From the NCBI RefSeq assembly GCF_031143425.1, contig NC_090446.1:1549250749-1549314748 (forward strand): DNA of 64,000 nucleotides, read 5' to 3'. A program made the translations under genes and the position numbers. This DNA is from Pleurodeles waltl (lineage: Eukaryota; Chordata; Amphibia; Caudata; Salamandridae). Of this stretch, positions 53,878 through 64,000 are shown piece by piece. Below the pieces are notes generated by a model, which ran no database searches, had not been told where the DNA came from, and was given only the letters and a program-made list of their open reading frames with translations. Within the stretch, counting starts at the first letter, position 1; each line of letters starts with the position of its first letter.

Positions 53878-53965
53878 TGTGAGAAAGTAGCCTCTTTCTA
53901 GCATGGTTACCCCCATTTGTGGCCTGTTTGTCAGTGTGTTTTGACTGTCACTGTTAGGGAAACTA
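53878..53965 (+). repeat. Fragment of a Gmr1-type LTR start
   Basis: TGTGAGAAAGTAGCCTCTTT, then GCATGGTTACCCCCATTT and GTGTGTTTTGACTGTCACTG, aligns with the first 90 bp of the LTR at 32813. Similarity then stops. Confidence 0.55.
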
Positions 53966-55244
53966 CTTTTTCAACCCTCCTCAGAGTGATGCAGAGAAAA
54001 CAGAATCACCAGGCAAGGCTCCAGAACAGATGAAATGTTTCTTGAGGTACCAAAGGTTATTGGCAGGCCAAGGCAGAAGGCCGATGCACATCCCAGTGTT
54101 ATGTATTACAAGCTGGCATCTTCTGCCCCCAAGCATATAAGTCAGGCAGTTTATATATGTTAATAAGTGCTGTCACAGCAAAACCCCAAAAGGGGACATC
54201 GTCCTAACATGGGCACGCACATACAAAAGAAACGCTACATATACAAAACTTAAAGTCCACAGAGTAAAATTATACATAATGCAGTGTGAGCATGAACACG
54301 TGAACAGTCAACAGGTGGACCCTAAAGAAATGGGGGCTGGGTTGCTGGCTGAACTTAAAGTGTGAGACCGAGCTAAACTTAACAACGTGGATTGGAGAGG
54401 TTTGTTTGCACAGCTGGCATAGGTGTCAGAGAGGTCAGCAGGGAAGTTTTGGGCCAGTGAATGTGGAGGAGTGGAACCATTCTGTGAAAGAGAGGAGCAA
54501 TCATCTAGGTAAGAGAAAAGATTAAATAGCTTACTGGGGTTCAGATAATGGGAGAGAATTGGAACTAAAGTATCATATCTATAGGTACACACATGTGAAT
54601 ATATATTTTCCTCAACAATATCTCCTTTTTGATAGTAATGTCATACACAGTTGCAAAAATATATTATATATATATACATGGCAGAAGCATAGTAATAACA
54701 ACGTATCAATAAAATACATATCTTTGTAAGGCATTACACATTGTTTAAAAATTAAATACAGATATTGTCATCTAGAAATACACCTATGAGGTATTCATTA
54801 TTTAAACACAGACCAAATGATATGCTAGTATCAAATGCATTCATGAGTTATGGGTCTATAGCCATTAAATAAAACATTTCTTCATGTGCTTCCTCTACAT
54901 CTTGTTGTATTCTAAGATATCTGTGGGCTATCTCCTGCTCTCTAGGAGGTAGATCTTTAACTGCAGAAATCGAATAGATGCTCTTACTGCAGAACTGCTG
55001 GGGCATTGCAAAAGTTAAAGACATAGATATGAAGTCTTTCTGTTACTCAGTTCTAAGCCACTTTCTCTAATTGTCAGTAAAGCAATAGCACGCAGTGTGC
55101 TGTCCTCTGCTTCTCCTACTGGTCTGCAGTTGTCTTGTTCAGGGGGCATCTTCACGGACCTCTTCAGTCTATTTTTCTGCAAGTGGGACTATCACCTTTC
55201 TTTGAGACTACGTTGTGTGCTTCATTCAACTGCATCAGTTGGTG
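53966..55244. other. Probable endogenous retrovirus 3' region, unresolved
   Basis: It lies downstream (minus strand) of the integrase fragment, so it is where env and the 3' LTR would be. I could not recognise envelope motifs. A short minus-strand frame (54848-55024, 58 codons) starts MSLTFAMPQQ and is unassigned. There is a TA-rich run near 54658-54678. Confidence 0.3.
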
Positions 55245-55530
55245 TCACCTGACACTTGATGACAGGCCCTCAGCGTGGCTCTTGGGAACGGTCTGGTCTG
55301 TCTCCCCTTTTTCTGGTATGTTGCGTTGTTGCATGTGCTCATCCATTGCAGGCATGTCGGTCTTGGTGGTTGTTGGTGCGGATCTGAACCTAGTGCCGTG
55401 AATCCACTCAGGACGTCCCTGTACCTTCACAGCCGTCCGCGTCACCAGGAGCACGAGGTGTGGTCCAGTCCATCTAGAACTAAGAGAAACATCTTTTATT
55501 TTTCTCACCATGACCATGTCTCCATCTTTA
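55245..55530 (-). pseudogene. Endogenous retrovirus integrase C-terminal fragment
   Basis: The minus-strand frame has RWTGPHLVLLVTRTAVKVQG followed by WIHGTRFRSAP. This is the signature of the C-terminal SH3-like domain of gammaretrovirus/epsilonretrovirus-type integrases (W.GP..VLL.T.TAVKV.G...WIH). The upstream part of pol is absent because the piggyBac element starts at 55531. It is a partial ancient copy and was left as found. Confidence 0.7.
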
Positions 55531-56604
55531 CCCCCTTCGCTGCCAGGCCTTTTCCCCCTCCTGTGCCGAGCCTTTTTTGGCTATTTGGAGCAGTTCTCGC
55601 TTAGGCCCTCATAACTTTTTGTTCACGTAAGCTACCCACGCCAAATTTGCGTCCTTTTTTTCCAACATCCTAGGGATTCTAGAGGTACCCAGACTTTGTG
55701 GGTTCCCCAGAAGGAGGCCAAGAAATTAGCCAAAAAACAGTGAAAATTTCATTTTTTTTAAAAAAATTGGAAAAATGGGCTGCAGAAGAAGGCTTGTGGT
55801 TTTTTCCCTGAAAAGGGCATCAACAAAGGGTTTGCGGTGATAAAATCACCAGCTTCCCAGCTTTCAGGAACAGGCAGACTTGAATCAGAAAACCCAATTT
55901 TTCAACCCAATTTTGGCATTTTACTGGGACATACCCCATTTTTACGATTTTTTGTGCTTTCAGCCTCCTTCCAGTCAGTGACAGAAATGGGCATGAAACC
56001 AACACTGGATCCCATAAACCGCAACATTTCTGAAAAGTAGACAAAATTCTGAATTCAGCAAGGGGTAATTTGTGTAGATCCTACAAGGGTTTCCTACAGA
56101 AAATAACAACTGAAAAAGAAAAATATTGAAATTGAGGTGAAAAAAACATAAATTTTTCTCTAAGTTTTACTCTGTAACTTTTTCCTGCAATGTCAGATTT
56201 TCGAAAGCAATATACCGTTACATCTGCTGGACTCTTCTGGTTGCGGGGATATATAGGGCTTGTAGGTTCATCAAGAACTCTAGGTACCCAGAGCCAATAA
56301 ATGACCTGCACCCTGCAGTGGGTTTTCATTCTATGCCGGGTATACAGCAATTCATTTGCTGAAATATAAAGAGTAAAAAATAGCTATCAAGAAAACCTTT
56401 GTATTTCCAAAATGGGCATAAGATAAGGTGTTGAGAAGCAGTGGTTATTTGCACATCTCTGAATTCCGGGGTGCCCATACTAGCATGTGAATTACAGGGC
56501 ATTTCTCAAATAGACGTCTTTTTTACACACTGTCTTACATTTGGAAGGGAAAAATGTAGAGAAAGACAAGGGGCAATAACACTTGTTTTGCTATTCTATG
56601 TTCC

Positions 56605-59270
56605 CCCAAGTCTCCCGATAAAAATGATACCTCACTTGTGTGGGTAGGACTAGCGCCCGCGACAGGAAACGCCCCAAAGCGCAACTTGGACACCTCACAG
56701 AAAACAGACCTGTTTTTAGCAAAGTGCCTACCTGTAGATTTTGGCCTCTAGCTCAGCCGCCACCTAGGGAAACCTACCAAACCTGTGCATTTCTGAAAAC
56801 TAGAGACCTAGGGGAATCCAAGATGGGGTGATTTGTGTGGCTCGGACCAGGTTCTGTTACCCAGAATCCTTTGCAAACCTCAAAATTTGGCTAAAAAAAC
56901 ACATGTTCCTCACATTTCTGTGGCAGAAAGTTCTGGAATCTGAGAGGAGCCACAAATTTCCTTCCACCCAGCGTTCCCCCACGTCTCCCGATAAAAATGA
57001 TACCTCACTTGTGTGGGTAGGCCTAGCGCCCGCGACAGGAAACGCCCCAAAGCGCAACGTGGACACATCACAGAAAACAGACCTGTTTTTAGCAAAGTGC
57101 CTACCTGTAGATTTTGGCCTCTAGCTCAGCCGCCACCAAGGGAAACCTACCAAACCTGTGCATTTCTGAAAACTAGAGACCTAGGGGAATCCAAGATGGG
57201 GTGATTTGTGTGGCTCGGACCAGGTTCTGTTACCCAGAATCCTTTGCAAACCTCAAAATTTGGCTAAAAAAACACATGTTCCTCACATTTCTGTGGCAGA
57301 AAGTTCTGGAATCTGAGAGGAGCCACAAATTTCCTTCCACCCAGCGTTCCCCCACGTCTCCCGATAAAAATGATACCTCACTTGTGTGGGTAGGCCTAGC
57401 GCCCGCGACAGGAAACGCCCCAAAGCGCAACGTGGACACATCACAGAAAACAGACCTGTTTTTAGCAAAGTGCCTACCTGTAGATTTTGGCCTCTAGCTC
57501 AGCCGCCACCTAGGGAAACCTACCAAACCTGTGCATTTCTGAAAACTAGAGACCTAGGGGAATCCAAGGAGGGGTGACTGGCGGGGCTCGGACCAGGTTC
57601 TGTTACCAAGAATCCTTTGTAAAGCTCAAAAATTGGCTAAAAAAACACATGTTCCTCACATTTCTGTGGCAGAAAGTGCTGGAATCTGGGAGGAGCCACA
57701 AATTTCCTTGCACCCAGCGTTCCCCCAAGTCTCCCGATAAAAATGATACCTCACTTGCGTGGGTAGGCCTAGCGCCCGCGACAGGAAACGCCCCAAAGCG
57801 CAACGTGGCCACCACTAAAATTTTGGAAGAAAACAGAGGTGTTTTTTGCGAAGTGACTACCTGTAGATTTTGGCCTCTAGCTCAGCCGGCACCTAGGGAA
57901 ACCTACCAAACCTGTACATTTCTGAAAACTAGAGACCTAGGGGAATCCAAGGAGGGGTGACTGGTGGGGCTCGGACCAGGTTCTGTTACCCAGAATCCTT
58001 TGCAAAGCTCAAAAATTGGCTAAAAAAAACACATGTTCCTCACATTTCTGTGGCAGAAAGTACTGGAATCTGGGAGGAGCCACAAATTTCCTTCCACCCA
58101 GCGTTCCCCCAAGTCTCCCGATAAAAATGATACCTCACTTGCGTGGGTAGGCCTAGCGCCCGCGACAGGAAACGCCCCAAAGCACAACGTGGACACCACC
58201 AACATTTTGGAAGAAAACAGAGGTGTTTTTTGCGAAGTGACTACCTGTAGATTTTGGCCTCTAGCTCAGCCGGCACCTAGGGAAACCTACCACACCTGTA
58301 CATTTCTGAAAACTAGAGACCTAGGGGAATCCAAGGAGGGGTGACTGGCGGGGCTCGGACCAGGTTCTGCTACCCAGAATCCTTTGCAAAGCTCCAAATT
58401 GGGCTAAAAAAACACATGTTCCTCACATTCTGTGGCAGAAAGTTCTGGAATCTGAGAGGAGCCACAAATTTCCTTCCACCCAGCGTTCCCCCACGTCTCC
58501 CGATAAAAATGATACCTCACTTGTGTGGGTAGGCCTAGCGCCCGCAACAGGAAACGCCCCAAAGCGCAACGTGGACACATCACAGAAAATAGACCTGTTT
58601 TTAGCAAAGTGCCTACCTGTAGATTTTGGCCTCTAGCTCAGCCGCCACCTAGGGAAACCTACCAAACCTGTGCATTTCTGAAATCTAGAGACCTAGGGGA
58701 ATCCAAGATGGGGTGATTTGTGTGGCTCGGACCAGGTTCTGTTACCCAGAATCCTTTGCAAACCTCAAAATTTGGCTAAAAAAACACATGTTCCTCACAT
58801 TTCTGTGGCAGAAAGTTCTGGAATCTGAGAGGGGCCACAAATTTCCTTCCACCCAGCGTTCCCCCACGTCTCCCGATAAAAATGATACCTCACTTGGGTG
58901 GGTAGGCCTAGCGCCCGCGACAGGAAACGCCCCAAAGCGCAGCGTGGACACATCACATTTTTTCATTGAAAACAGTGCCTACCTGTAGTTTTTGGCCTGT
59001 AGCTCAGCCAGCACCTAGGGAAACCTACCAAACCTGTGCATTTCTGAAAACTAGAGACCTAGGGGAATCCAAGATGGGGTGACTTAAGGGGCTATGACCA
59101 GGTTCTGTTACCCAGAATCCTTTCCAAACCTCAAATTTTGGCTAAAAAAAAGCATTTTTCACACATTTCGGTGACAGAAAGTTCTGGAATCTGAGTGGAG
59201 CCACAAATTTCCTTCCACCCAGCGTTCCCCCAAGTCTCCCGATAAAAATGATACCTCACTTGTGTGGGTG
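56605..59270 (+). repeat. 373-bp satellite array within piggyBac
   Basis: The landmark CTCCCGATAAAAATGATACC recurs at 56612, 56985, 57358, 57731, 58115, 58497, 58870 and 59236. Spacings are 373, 373, 373, 384, 382, 373 and 366 bp. The 384/382 units carry an extra segment of about 10 bp (CAAAATTTTGGAAGAAAA type). Units 1-3 are nearly identical. Confidence 0.95.
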
Positions 59271-59379
59271 GGCCAGGTGCCTCCAACAGAATAAGGCCCA
59301 AAACTTGTAGAGATACAGGGGATAGTACTGCGAGTTTATAAGGACATATTCTTTTATACATCTTTAGACTGACTCTGCT

Positions 59380-59660
59380 TTGGGGACCCACATACGTGAG
59401 GTGTCATTTTATTTGGGAGACTGAGGGGAACACTGGGGAGTAGGAATTTTGTGCTGGAGTGGTGATCGTACGAAGAAAAGTCAGGAAAATATGCTTTTTT
59501 TAAGCACATTTTGAGGTTTACAGAGGAGTCTGGGTAAGAAAATGTTGGGGGATCCACGCAAGCCACTCCTCCCTGGACTCCTTGGGGTGTCTAGTTTAAA
59601 AAAAATTCTGGGTTTGGTAGGTTTCCCTAGATGAAGGCCGCACACAGGACCAAAAACATA
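59380..59660 (-). repeat. Inverted, diverged satellite unit
   Basis: Read on the minus strand, this segment has CTAGGGAAACCTACCAAAC, then TTTTCTTACCCAGA..CTCCT, GTTCCCCTCAGTCTCCC, and ATGACACCTCACGTATGTGG in the same order as a unit of the direct array. It is an older inverted copy. Confidence 0.7.
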
Positions 59661-60499
59661 GGTGCCCTCTCCCCCCCCAAACACAGGTAGTTTCGTAATA
59701 TATCGTTTTGATGTGCCCACATACGTCCGTGATGTGCCAAACACTAAAATTTTGAAAAGAAACACACTTAGGTTATGTGAAAAAGACCCCTCACCCACCA
59801 ACCAAGTTGGTGGCATGCTTCATCATCGGGGTCCCACCTGAGGCACCTAGCGTGTCATAGGTGTGCTGCGACGCCTGATTACAGCGGAGCAGGTTTGGTC
59901 ATTTTTACCACACATACTGGTTGGATTTGGCACGAGGGTGAGTGATGGTTCAGTGGATCAAATTTTACTAACAAGAGCTTTCACAAAAATGAAAAGCACT
60001 GTTAGTAACTGAAAGGCAAAAAACTGAACCAATGACTCACAGCTCGTGAGCTGTAAAGCCGCGACAAGGCACCAACCGCTTTACAGTCCATTCACACAAC
60101 TTTCATACATGACACACACAAGGCCATTCACACCGCCAGCCACGGGCCCAGCACATTACAACACTCACATCGACAGACAGCGCCACTCAAGGGCCCATCA
60201 CTTACATACGCCCACGTGCCTGATACAACAATCACACCAGCTGATGGGAGTGTGTGGACTGGTGTTTGGCTGGCAGTGTGTTGCAGTAGCCAACATCAAG
60301 TCAATATGTACAGTCTCAGCCAAGCCCCACTCCACACACAATGGCATCATATTTTATTTATTTTTTTAAACAGAGGAACCCCTAACTAAGTAGAAAGAAT
60401 TACAAAACAACAAACACAAAAGCTCTAACTAAGAACATGACAGAAATGCTAACCATGAAACTATACACATGAAAATACAAAACAGACATGAGTTTACAC
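59661..60499. other. piggyBac 3' flank, unassigned
   Basis: No further coding sequence was found between the inverted unit and the transposase stop. It is probably the transposon's 3' untranslated region. Confidence 0.4.
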
Positions 60500-60993
60500 T
60501 CATGGTTGTTCCCAGAAATTCTTCTGGGTGTGGTAATTCTTAAAACAAGCACCGACACACAGCCCAGGCTTTGAAGGACAATCTGGGCAGTACATTCGAG
60601 ACTCCCTCCGGATACCTCTTCGAAAACACACTCTACATTTCTTAGCTGGAAAGTCTTTTTTGGGTGTGGGAGGAATGTGCTCAGCAAAGTGGCGATCTTT
60701 CAATCTAGCCACATCCTCCACCACTGCTTCTCTAGGAACTCTGGCCTGTTCCACCACAATAAGGCTCTCTATCACTGACTCCTGAAATTTCACAAATGTC
60801 ATCTTTGAGTCTGGAGACCTATCCCTAAACACAATAAAAGCATTGAAGGTTGCTAAGTGGAAGAGGTGAAGTGCTAACTTCTTATACCAAACATAAGACT
60901 TACGAATAGCAGTATAAGGTTCCAACCTCTGGTCAACTCTATCTACACCTCCCATGTGCTTATTATAATCTAAAATGCACACAGGTTTGCGCA
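60500..60993 (-). pseudogene. piggyBac transposase C-terminus, truncated by insertion
   Basis: The minus-strand frame reads YNKHMGGVDRVDQRLEPYT and WYKKLALHLFHLATFNAFIV, hallmarks of piggyBac/PGBD4-type transposases (YN..MGGVD..DQ...Y). It ends with a Cys-rich domain CRVCFRRGIRRESRMYCPDC followed by PGLCVGACFKNYHT, the zinc-binding tail that recognises transposon ends. The N-terminal part with the catalytic DDD core is absent: the frame meets the Gmr1 LTR at 60994 after RKPVCILDYNK on the N-terminal side. The piece present is open, so the break is due to the insertion rather than decay. Confidence 0.85.
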
Positions 60994-63677
60994 TGTAGGA
61001 AGTTGGCTCTGTATGTGCTATTTCAAAGTAAGGAATAGCATGCACAGAGTCCAAGGGTTCCCCTTAGAGGTAAAATAGTGGTAAAAATAGATAATACTAA
61101 TGCTCTATTTTGTGGTAGTGTGGTCGAGCAGTAGGCTTATCCAAGGAGTAGTGTTAAGCATTTGTTGTACATACACATAGACAATAAATGAGGTACACAC
61201 ACTCAGGGACAAATCCAGCCAATAGGTTTTTATATAGAAAAATATCTTTTCTTAGTTTATTTTAAGAACCACAGGTTCAAATTCTACATGTAATATCTCA
61301 TTCGAAAGGTATTGCAGGTAAGTACTTTAGGAACTTCAAATCATCAAAATTGCATGTATACTTTTCAAGTTATTGACAAATAGCTGTTTTAAAAGTGGAC
61401 ACAGTGCAATTTTCACAGTTCCTAGGGGAGGTAAGTATTTGTTAGGTTAACCAGGTAAGTAAGACACTTACAGGGCTTAGTTCTTGGTCCAAGGTAGCCC
61501 ACCGTTGGGGGTTCAGAGCAACCCCAAAGTCACCACACCAGCAGCTCAGGGCCGGTCAGGTGCAGAGTTCAAAGTGGTGCCCAAAACACATAGGCTAGAA
61601 TGGAGAGAAGGGGGTGCCCCGGTTCCGGTCTGCTTGCAGGTAAGTACCCGCGTCTTCGGAGGGCAGACCAGGGGGGTTTTGTAGGGCACCGGGGGGGACA
61701 CAAGTCCACACAGAGATTTCACCCTCAGCAGCGCGGGGGCGGCCGGGTGCAGTGTAGAAACACGCGTCGGGTTTTCAATGTTAGTCTATGAGAGATCTCG
61801 GGATCTCTTCAGCGCTGCAGGCAGGCAAGGGGGGGATTCCTCGGGGAAACCTCCACTTGGGCAAGGGAGAGGGACTCCTGGGGGTCACTTCTCCAGTGAA
61901 AGTCCGGTCCTTCAGGTCCTGGGGGCTGCGGGTGCAGGGTCTCTCCCAGGCGTCGGGACTTTAGGTTCAAAGAGTCGCGGTCAGGGGAAGCCTCGGGATT
62001 CCCTCTGCAGGCGGCGCTGTGGGGGCTCAGGGGGGACAGGTTTTGGTACTCACAGTATCAGAGTAGTCCTGGGGTCCCTCCTGAGGTGTTGGATCGCCAC
62101 CAGCCGAGTCGGGGTCGCCGGGTGCAGTGTTGCAAGTCTCACGCTTCTTGCGGGGAGCTTGCAGGGTTCTTTAAAGCTGCTGGAAACAAAGTTGCAGCTT
62201 TTCTTGGAGCAGGTCCGCTGTCCTCGGGAGTTTCTTGTCTTTTCGAAGCAGGGGCAGTCCTCAGAGGATGTCGAGGTCGCTGGTCCCTTTGGAAGGCGTC
62301 GCTGGAGCAGGATCTTTGGAAGGCAGGAGACAGGCCGGTGAGTTTCTGGAGCCAAGGCAGTTGTCGTCTTCTGGTCTTCCGCTGCAGGGGTTTTCAGCTG
62401 GGCAGTCCTTCTTCTTGTAGTTGCAGGAATCTAATTTTCTAGGGTTCAGGGTAGCCCTTAAATACTAAATTTAAGGGCGTGTTTAGGTCTGGGGGGTTAG
62501 TAGCCAATGGCTACTAGCCCTGAGGGTGGGTACACCCTTTTTGTGCCTCCTCCCAAGGGGAGGGGGTCACAATCCTAACCCTATTGGGGGAATCCTCCAT
62601 CTGCAAGATGGAGGATTTCTAAAAGTTAGAGTCACTTCAGCTCAGGACACCTTAGGGGCTGTCCTGACTGGCCAGTGACTCCTCCTTGTTTTTCTCATTA
62701 TTTTCTCCGGCCTTGCCGCCAAAAGTGGGGCCTGGCCGGAGGGGGCGGGCAACTCCACTAGCTGGAGTGTCCTGCTGGGTTGGCACAAAGGAGGTGAGCC
62801 TTTGAGGCTCACCGCCAGGTGTGACAATTCCTGCCTGGGAGAGGTGTTAGCATCTCCACCCAGTGCAGGCTTTGTTACTGGCCTCAGAGTGACAAAGGCA
62901 CTCTCCCCATGGGGCCAGCAACATGTCTCGGTTTGTGGCAGGCTGCTAAAACTAGTCAGCCTACACAGATAGTCGGTTAAGTTTCAGGGGGCACCTCTAA
63001 GGTGCCCTCTGTGGTGTATTTTACAATAAAATGTACACTGGCATCAGTGTGCATTTATTGTGCTGAGAAGTTTGATACCAAACTTCCCAGTTTTCAGTGT
63101 AGCCATTATGGTGCTGTGGAGTTCGTGTTTGACAAACTCCCAGACCATATACTCTTATGGCTACCCTGTACTTACAATGTCTAAGGTTTTGTCTAGACAC
63201 TGTAGGGGTACCATGCTCATGCACTGGTACCCTCACCTATGGTATAGTGCACCCTGCCTTAGGGCTGTAAGGCCTGCTAGAGGGGTGGCTTACCTATACT
63301 GCATAGGCAGTGAGAGGCTGGCATGGCACCCTGAGGGGAGTGCCATGTCGACTTACTCGTTTTGTCCTCACTAGCACACACAAGCTGGCAAGCAGTGTGT
63401 CTGTGCTGAGTGAGAGGTCTCCAGGGTGGCATAAGACATGCTGCAGCCCTTAGAGACCTTCCTTGGCATCAGGGCCCTTGGTACTAGTAGTACCAGTTAC
63501 AAGGGACTTATCTGGATGCCAGGGTCTGCCAATTGTGGATACAAAAGTACAGGTTAGGGAAAGAACACTGGTGCTGGGGCCTGGTTAGCAGGCCTCAGCA
63601 CACTTTCAATTGTAAACATAGCATCAGCAAAGGCAAAAAGTCAGGGGGCAACCATGCCAAGGAGGCATTTCCTTACA
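60994..63677 (-). repeat. 3' LTR of Gmr1 element 3
   Basis: On the minus strand it starts TGTAAGGAAATGCCTCCTTG and ends CCAACTTCCTACA. It is related to the LTR at 16954-19722 and more distantly to the LTRs of element 1. CAGGTAAGT motifs are present on the plus strand near 61314, 61463 and 61637. Confidence 0.9.
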
Positions 63678-63707
63678 CAACCCCCCCCCAAACGAAAGAG
63701 GATGAGA

Positions 63708-64000
63708 CTAACCTTTCCCAAGAGAGTCTTCATTTTCTAAGTGGAAGAACCTGGAAAGGCCATCTGCATTGGCATGGGCAGTCCCAGGTCTGTGTTCCAC
63801 TATAAAGTCCATTCCCTGTAGGGAGATGGACCACCTCAACAGTTTAGGATTTTCACCTTTCATTTGCATCAGCCATTTGAGAGGTCTGTGGTCAGTTTGA
63901 ACTAGGAAGTGAGTCCCAAAGAGGTATGGTCTCAGCTTCTTCAGGGACCAAACCACAGCAAAGGCCTCCCTCTCAATGGCACTCCAACGCTGCTCCCTGG
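63708..64000 (-). CDS. Gmr1 element 3 Gag-Pol, RNase H end (partial)
   Basis: The minus-strand frame is open from the window edge to a stop at 63708. It reads RWSAIEREAFAVVWSLKKLR, QTDHRPLKWLMQMKGENPKL and VEHRPGTAHANADGLSRFFH, matching the RNase H and tail of the intact Gag-Pol at about residues 1570-1665. No break is seen in the 97 codons visible. The stop precedes the LTR by only about 30 bp, as in element 1 (33 bp). Confidence 0.85.
   Translation of the reverse strand, partial: REQRWSAIEREAFAVVWSLKKLRPYLFGTHFLVQTDHRPLKWLMQMKGENPKLLRWSISLQGMDFIVEHRPGTAHANADGLSRFFHLENEDSLGKG

Larger units (their letters stand above)
55531..60993 (-). mobile_element. piggyBac-type transposon, 3' part, interrupted
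   Basis: The left end CCCCCTTCGCTGCCAGG follows TTTA, a probable decayed TTAA target. The minus-strand transposase C-terminus is at 60500-60993. Between them is a 373-bp satellite array plus an inverted diverged unit. The element inserts into the retroviral integrase fragment and is itself cut at 60994 by a Gmr1 LTR; its other end lies beyond the window. Confidence 0.7.
60994..64000 (-). mobile_element. Gmr1-type Ty3/Gypsy element 3, continues past window
   Basis: A 2,684-bp LTR (60994-63677), a polypurine tract (C run on the plus strand, 63681-63689), and the C-terminal RNase H of pol on the minus strand reaching the window edge. It lies in the same order as element 1 and interrupts the piggyBac transposase. 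GCGCA precedes the LTR and should recur at the far end. Confidence 0.9.

Noticed and set aside
54658..54678. TA-rich run as a replication or regulatory site
   Set aside because: A short TA microsatellite with no other supporting feature.
54848..55024. 58-codon minus-strand frame near the retroviral fragment as an accessory gene
   Set aside because: Short, with no recognised motif and an upstream stop; kept only as a note in the unresolved region.
56640..58988. Repeated 63- and 98-codon frames that look like a gene family
   Set aside because: They are copies of the 373-bp satellite read in frame; identical proteins reflect DNA identity, and the frames overlap on both strands.
1..64000. tRNA, rRNA or host gene exons
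   Set aside because: No tRNA-like promoter boxes with a foldable cloverleaf, no rRNA blocks and no conserved host protein exons were seen on either strand.

Overview
The window looks like intergenic DNA from a very large, transposon-dominated vertebrate genome, most probably a salamander (a Pleurodeles-type newt is my best guess). Almost every stretch that can be identified is a mobile element, many are nested in one another, and no convincing single-copy host gene exon, rRNA or tRNA was found. The mix of Gmr1-type Ty3/Gypsy elements with about 3-kb LTRs, multi-gene PIF/Harbinger transposons, DIRS and Penelope fragments, piggyBac and many hairpin-rich MITEs fits salamanders. The species call is inference from repeat content only.

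Layout, left half. A solo LTR (107-717) lies next to a broken minus-strand LINE (857-5532) whose ORF1 is split by a Harbinger-type MITE (3931-4978). An inverted, decayed three-gene Harbinger copy (A) fills about 5940-12183. A DIRS-like fragment (about 13230-14280), a second MITE (15044-16018), a Penelope-like RT fragment split by a third MITE (16287-16797), and a deleted Gmr1 element (16954-20960) follow. The stretch 20961-32650 holds a hAT-like MITE, a GC-rich MITE (23248-23877), minisatellites, an unassigned transcript-like block, a foldback element and two sister hairpin MITEs (29876-30800 and 31225-32140).

Layout, right half. An 80-bp tandem array is split by a complete, young-looking Gmr1-type element (32813-44100) with a 5-bp target duplication, near-identical LTRs and one uninterrupted 1665-codon Gag-Pol. 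Next comes a complete 7.5-kb Harbinger element (B, 45045-52510). It has an intact SANT-type gene, a transposase with two nonsense codons, and a second, different SANT-type gene that is frameshifted. The right edge is a three-level nest: an endogenous retrovirus integrase fragment, interrupted by a piggyBac element carrying a 373-bp satellite array, interrupted in turn by a third Gmr1 element that runs off the window.

How the parts relate. Harbinger B shares its terminal inverted repeats with the MITEs at 3931 and 15044, so it or a relative is the likely source of the transposase that moved them. In the Gmr1 elements integrase precedes reverse transcriptase, and the Gag carries a SCAN-like region. 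For two MITEs, removing the element plus one target duplication restores the reading frame of the interrupted host element, which supports the boundaries given. I did not find a system that I can call wholly new. The strongest candidates are the Harbinger design with two distinct SANT genes, the coding-complete Gmr1 element, and the satellite array inside the piggyBac end.
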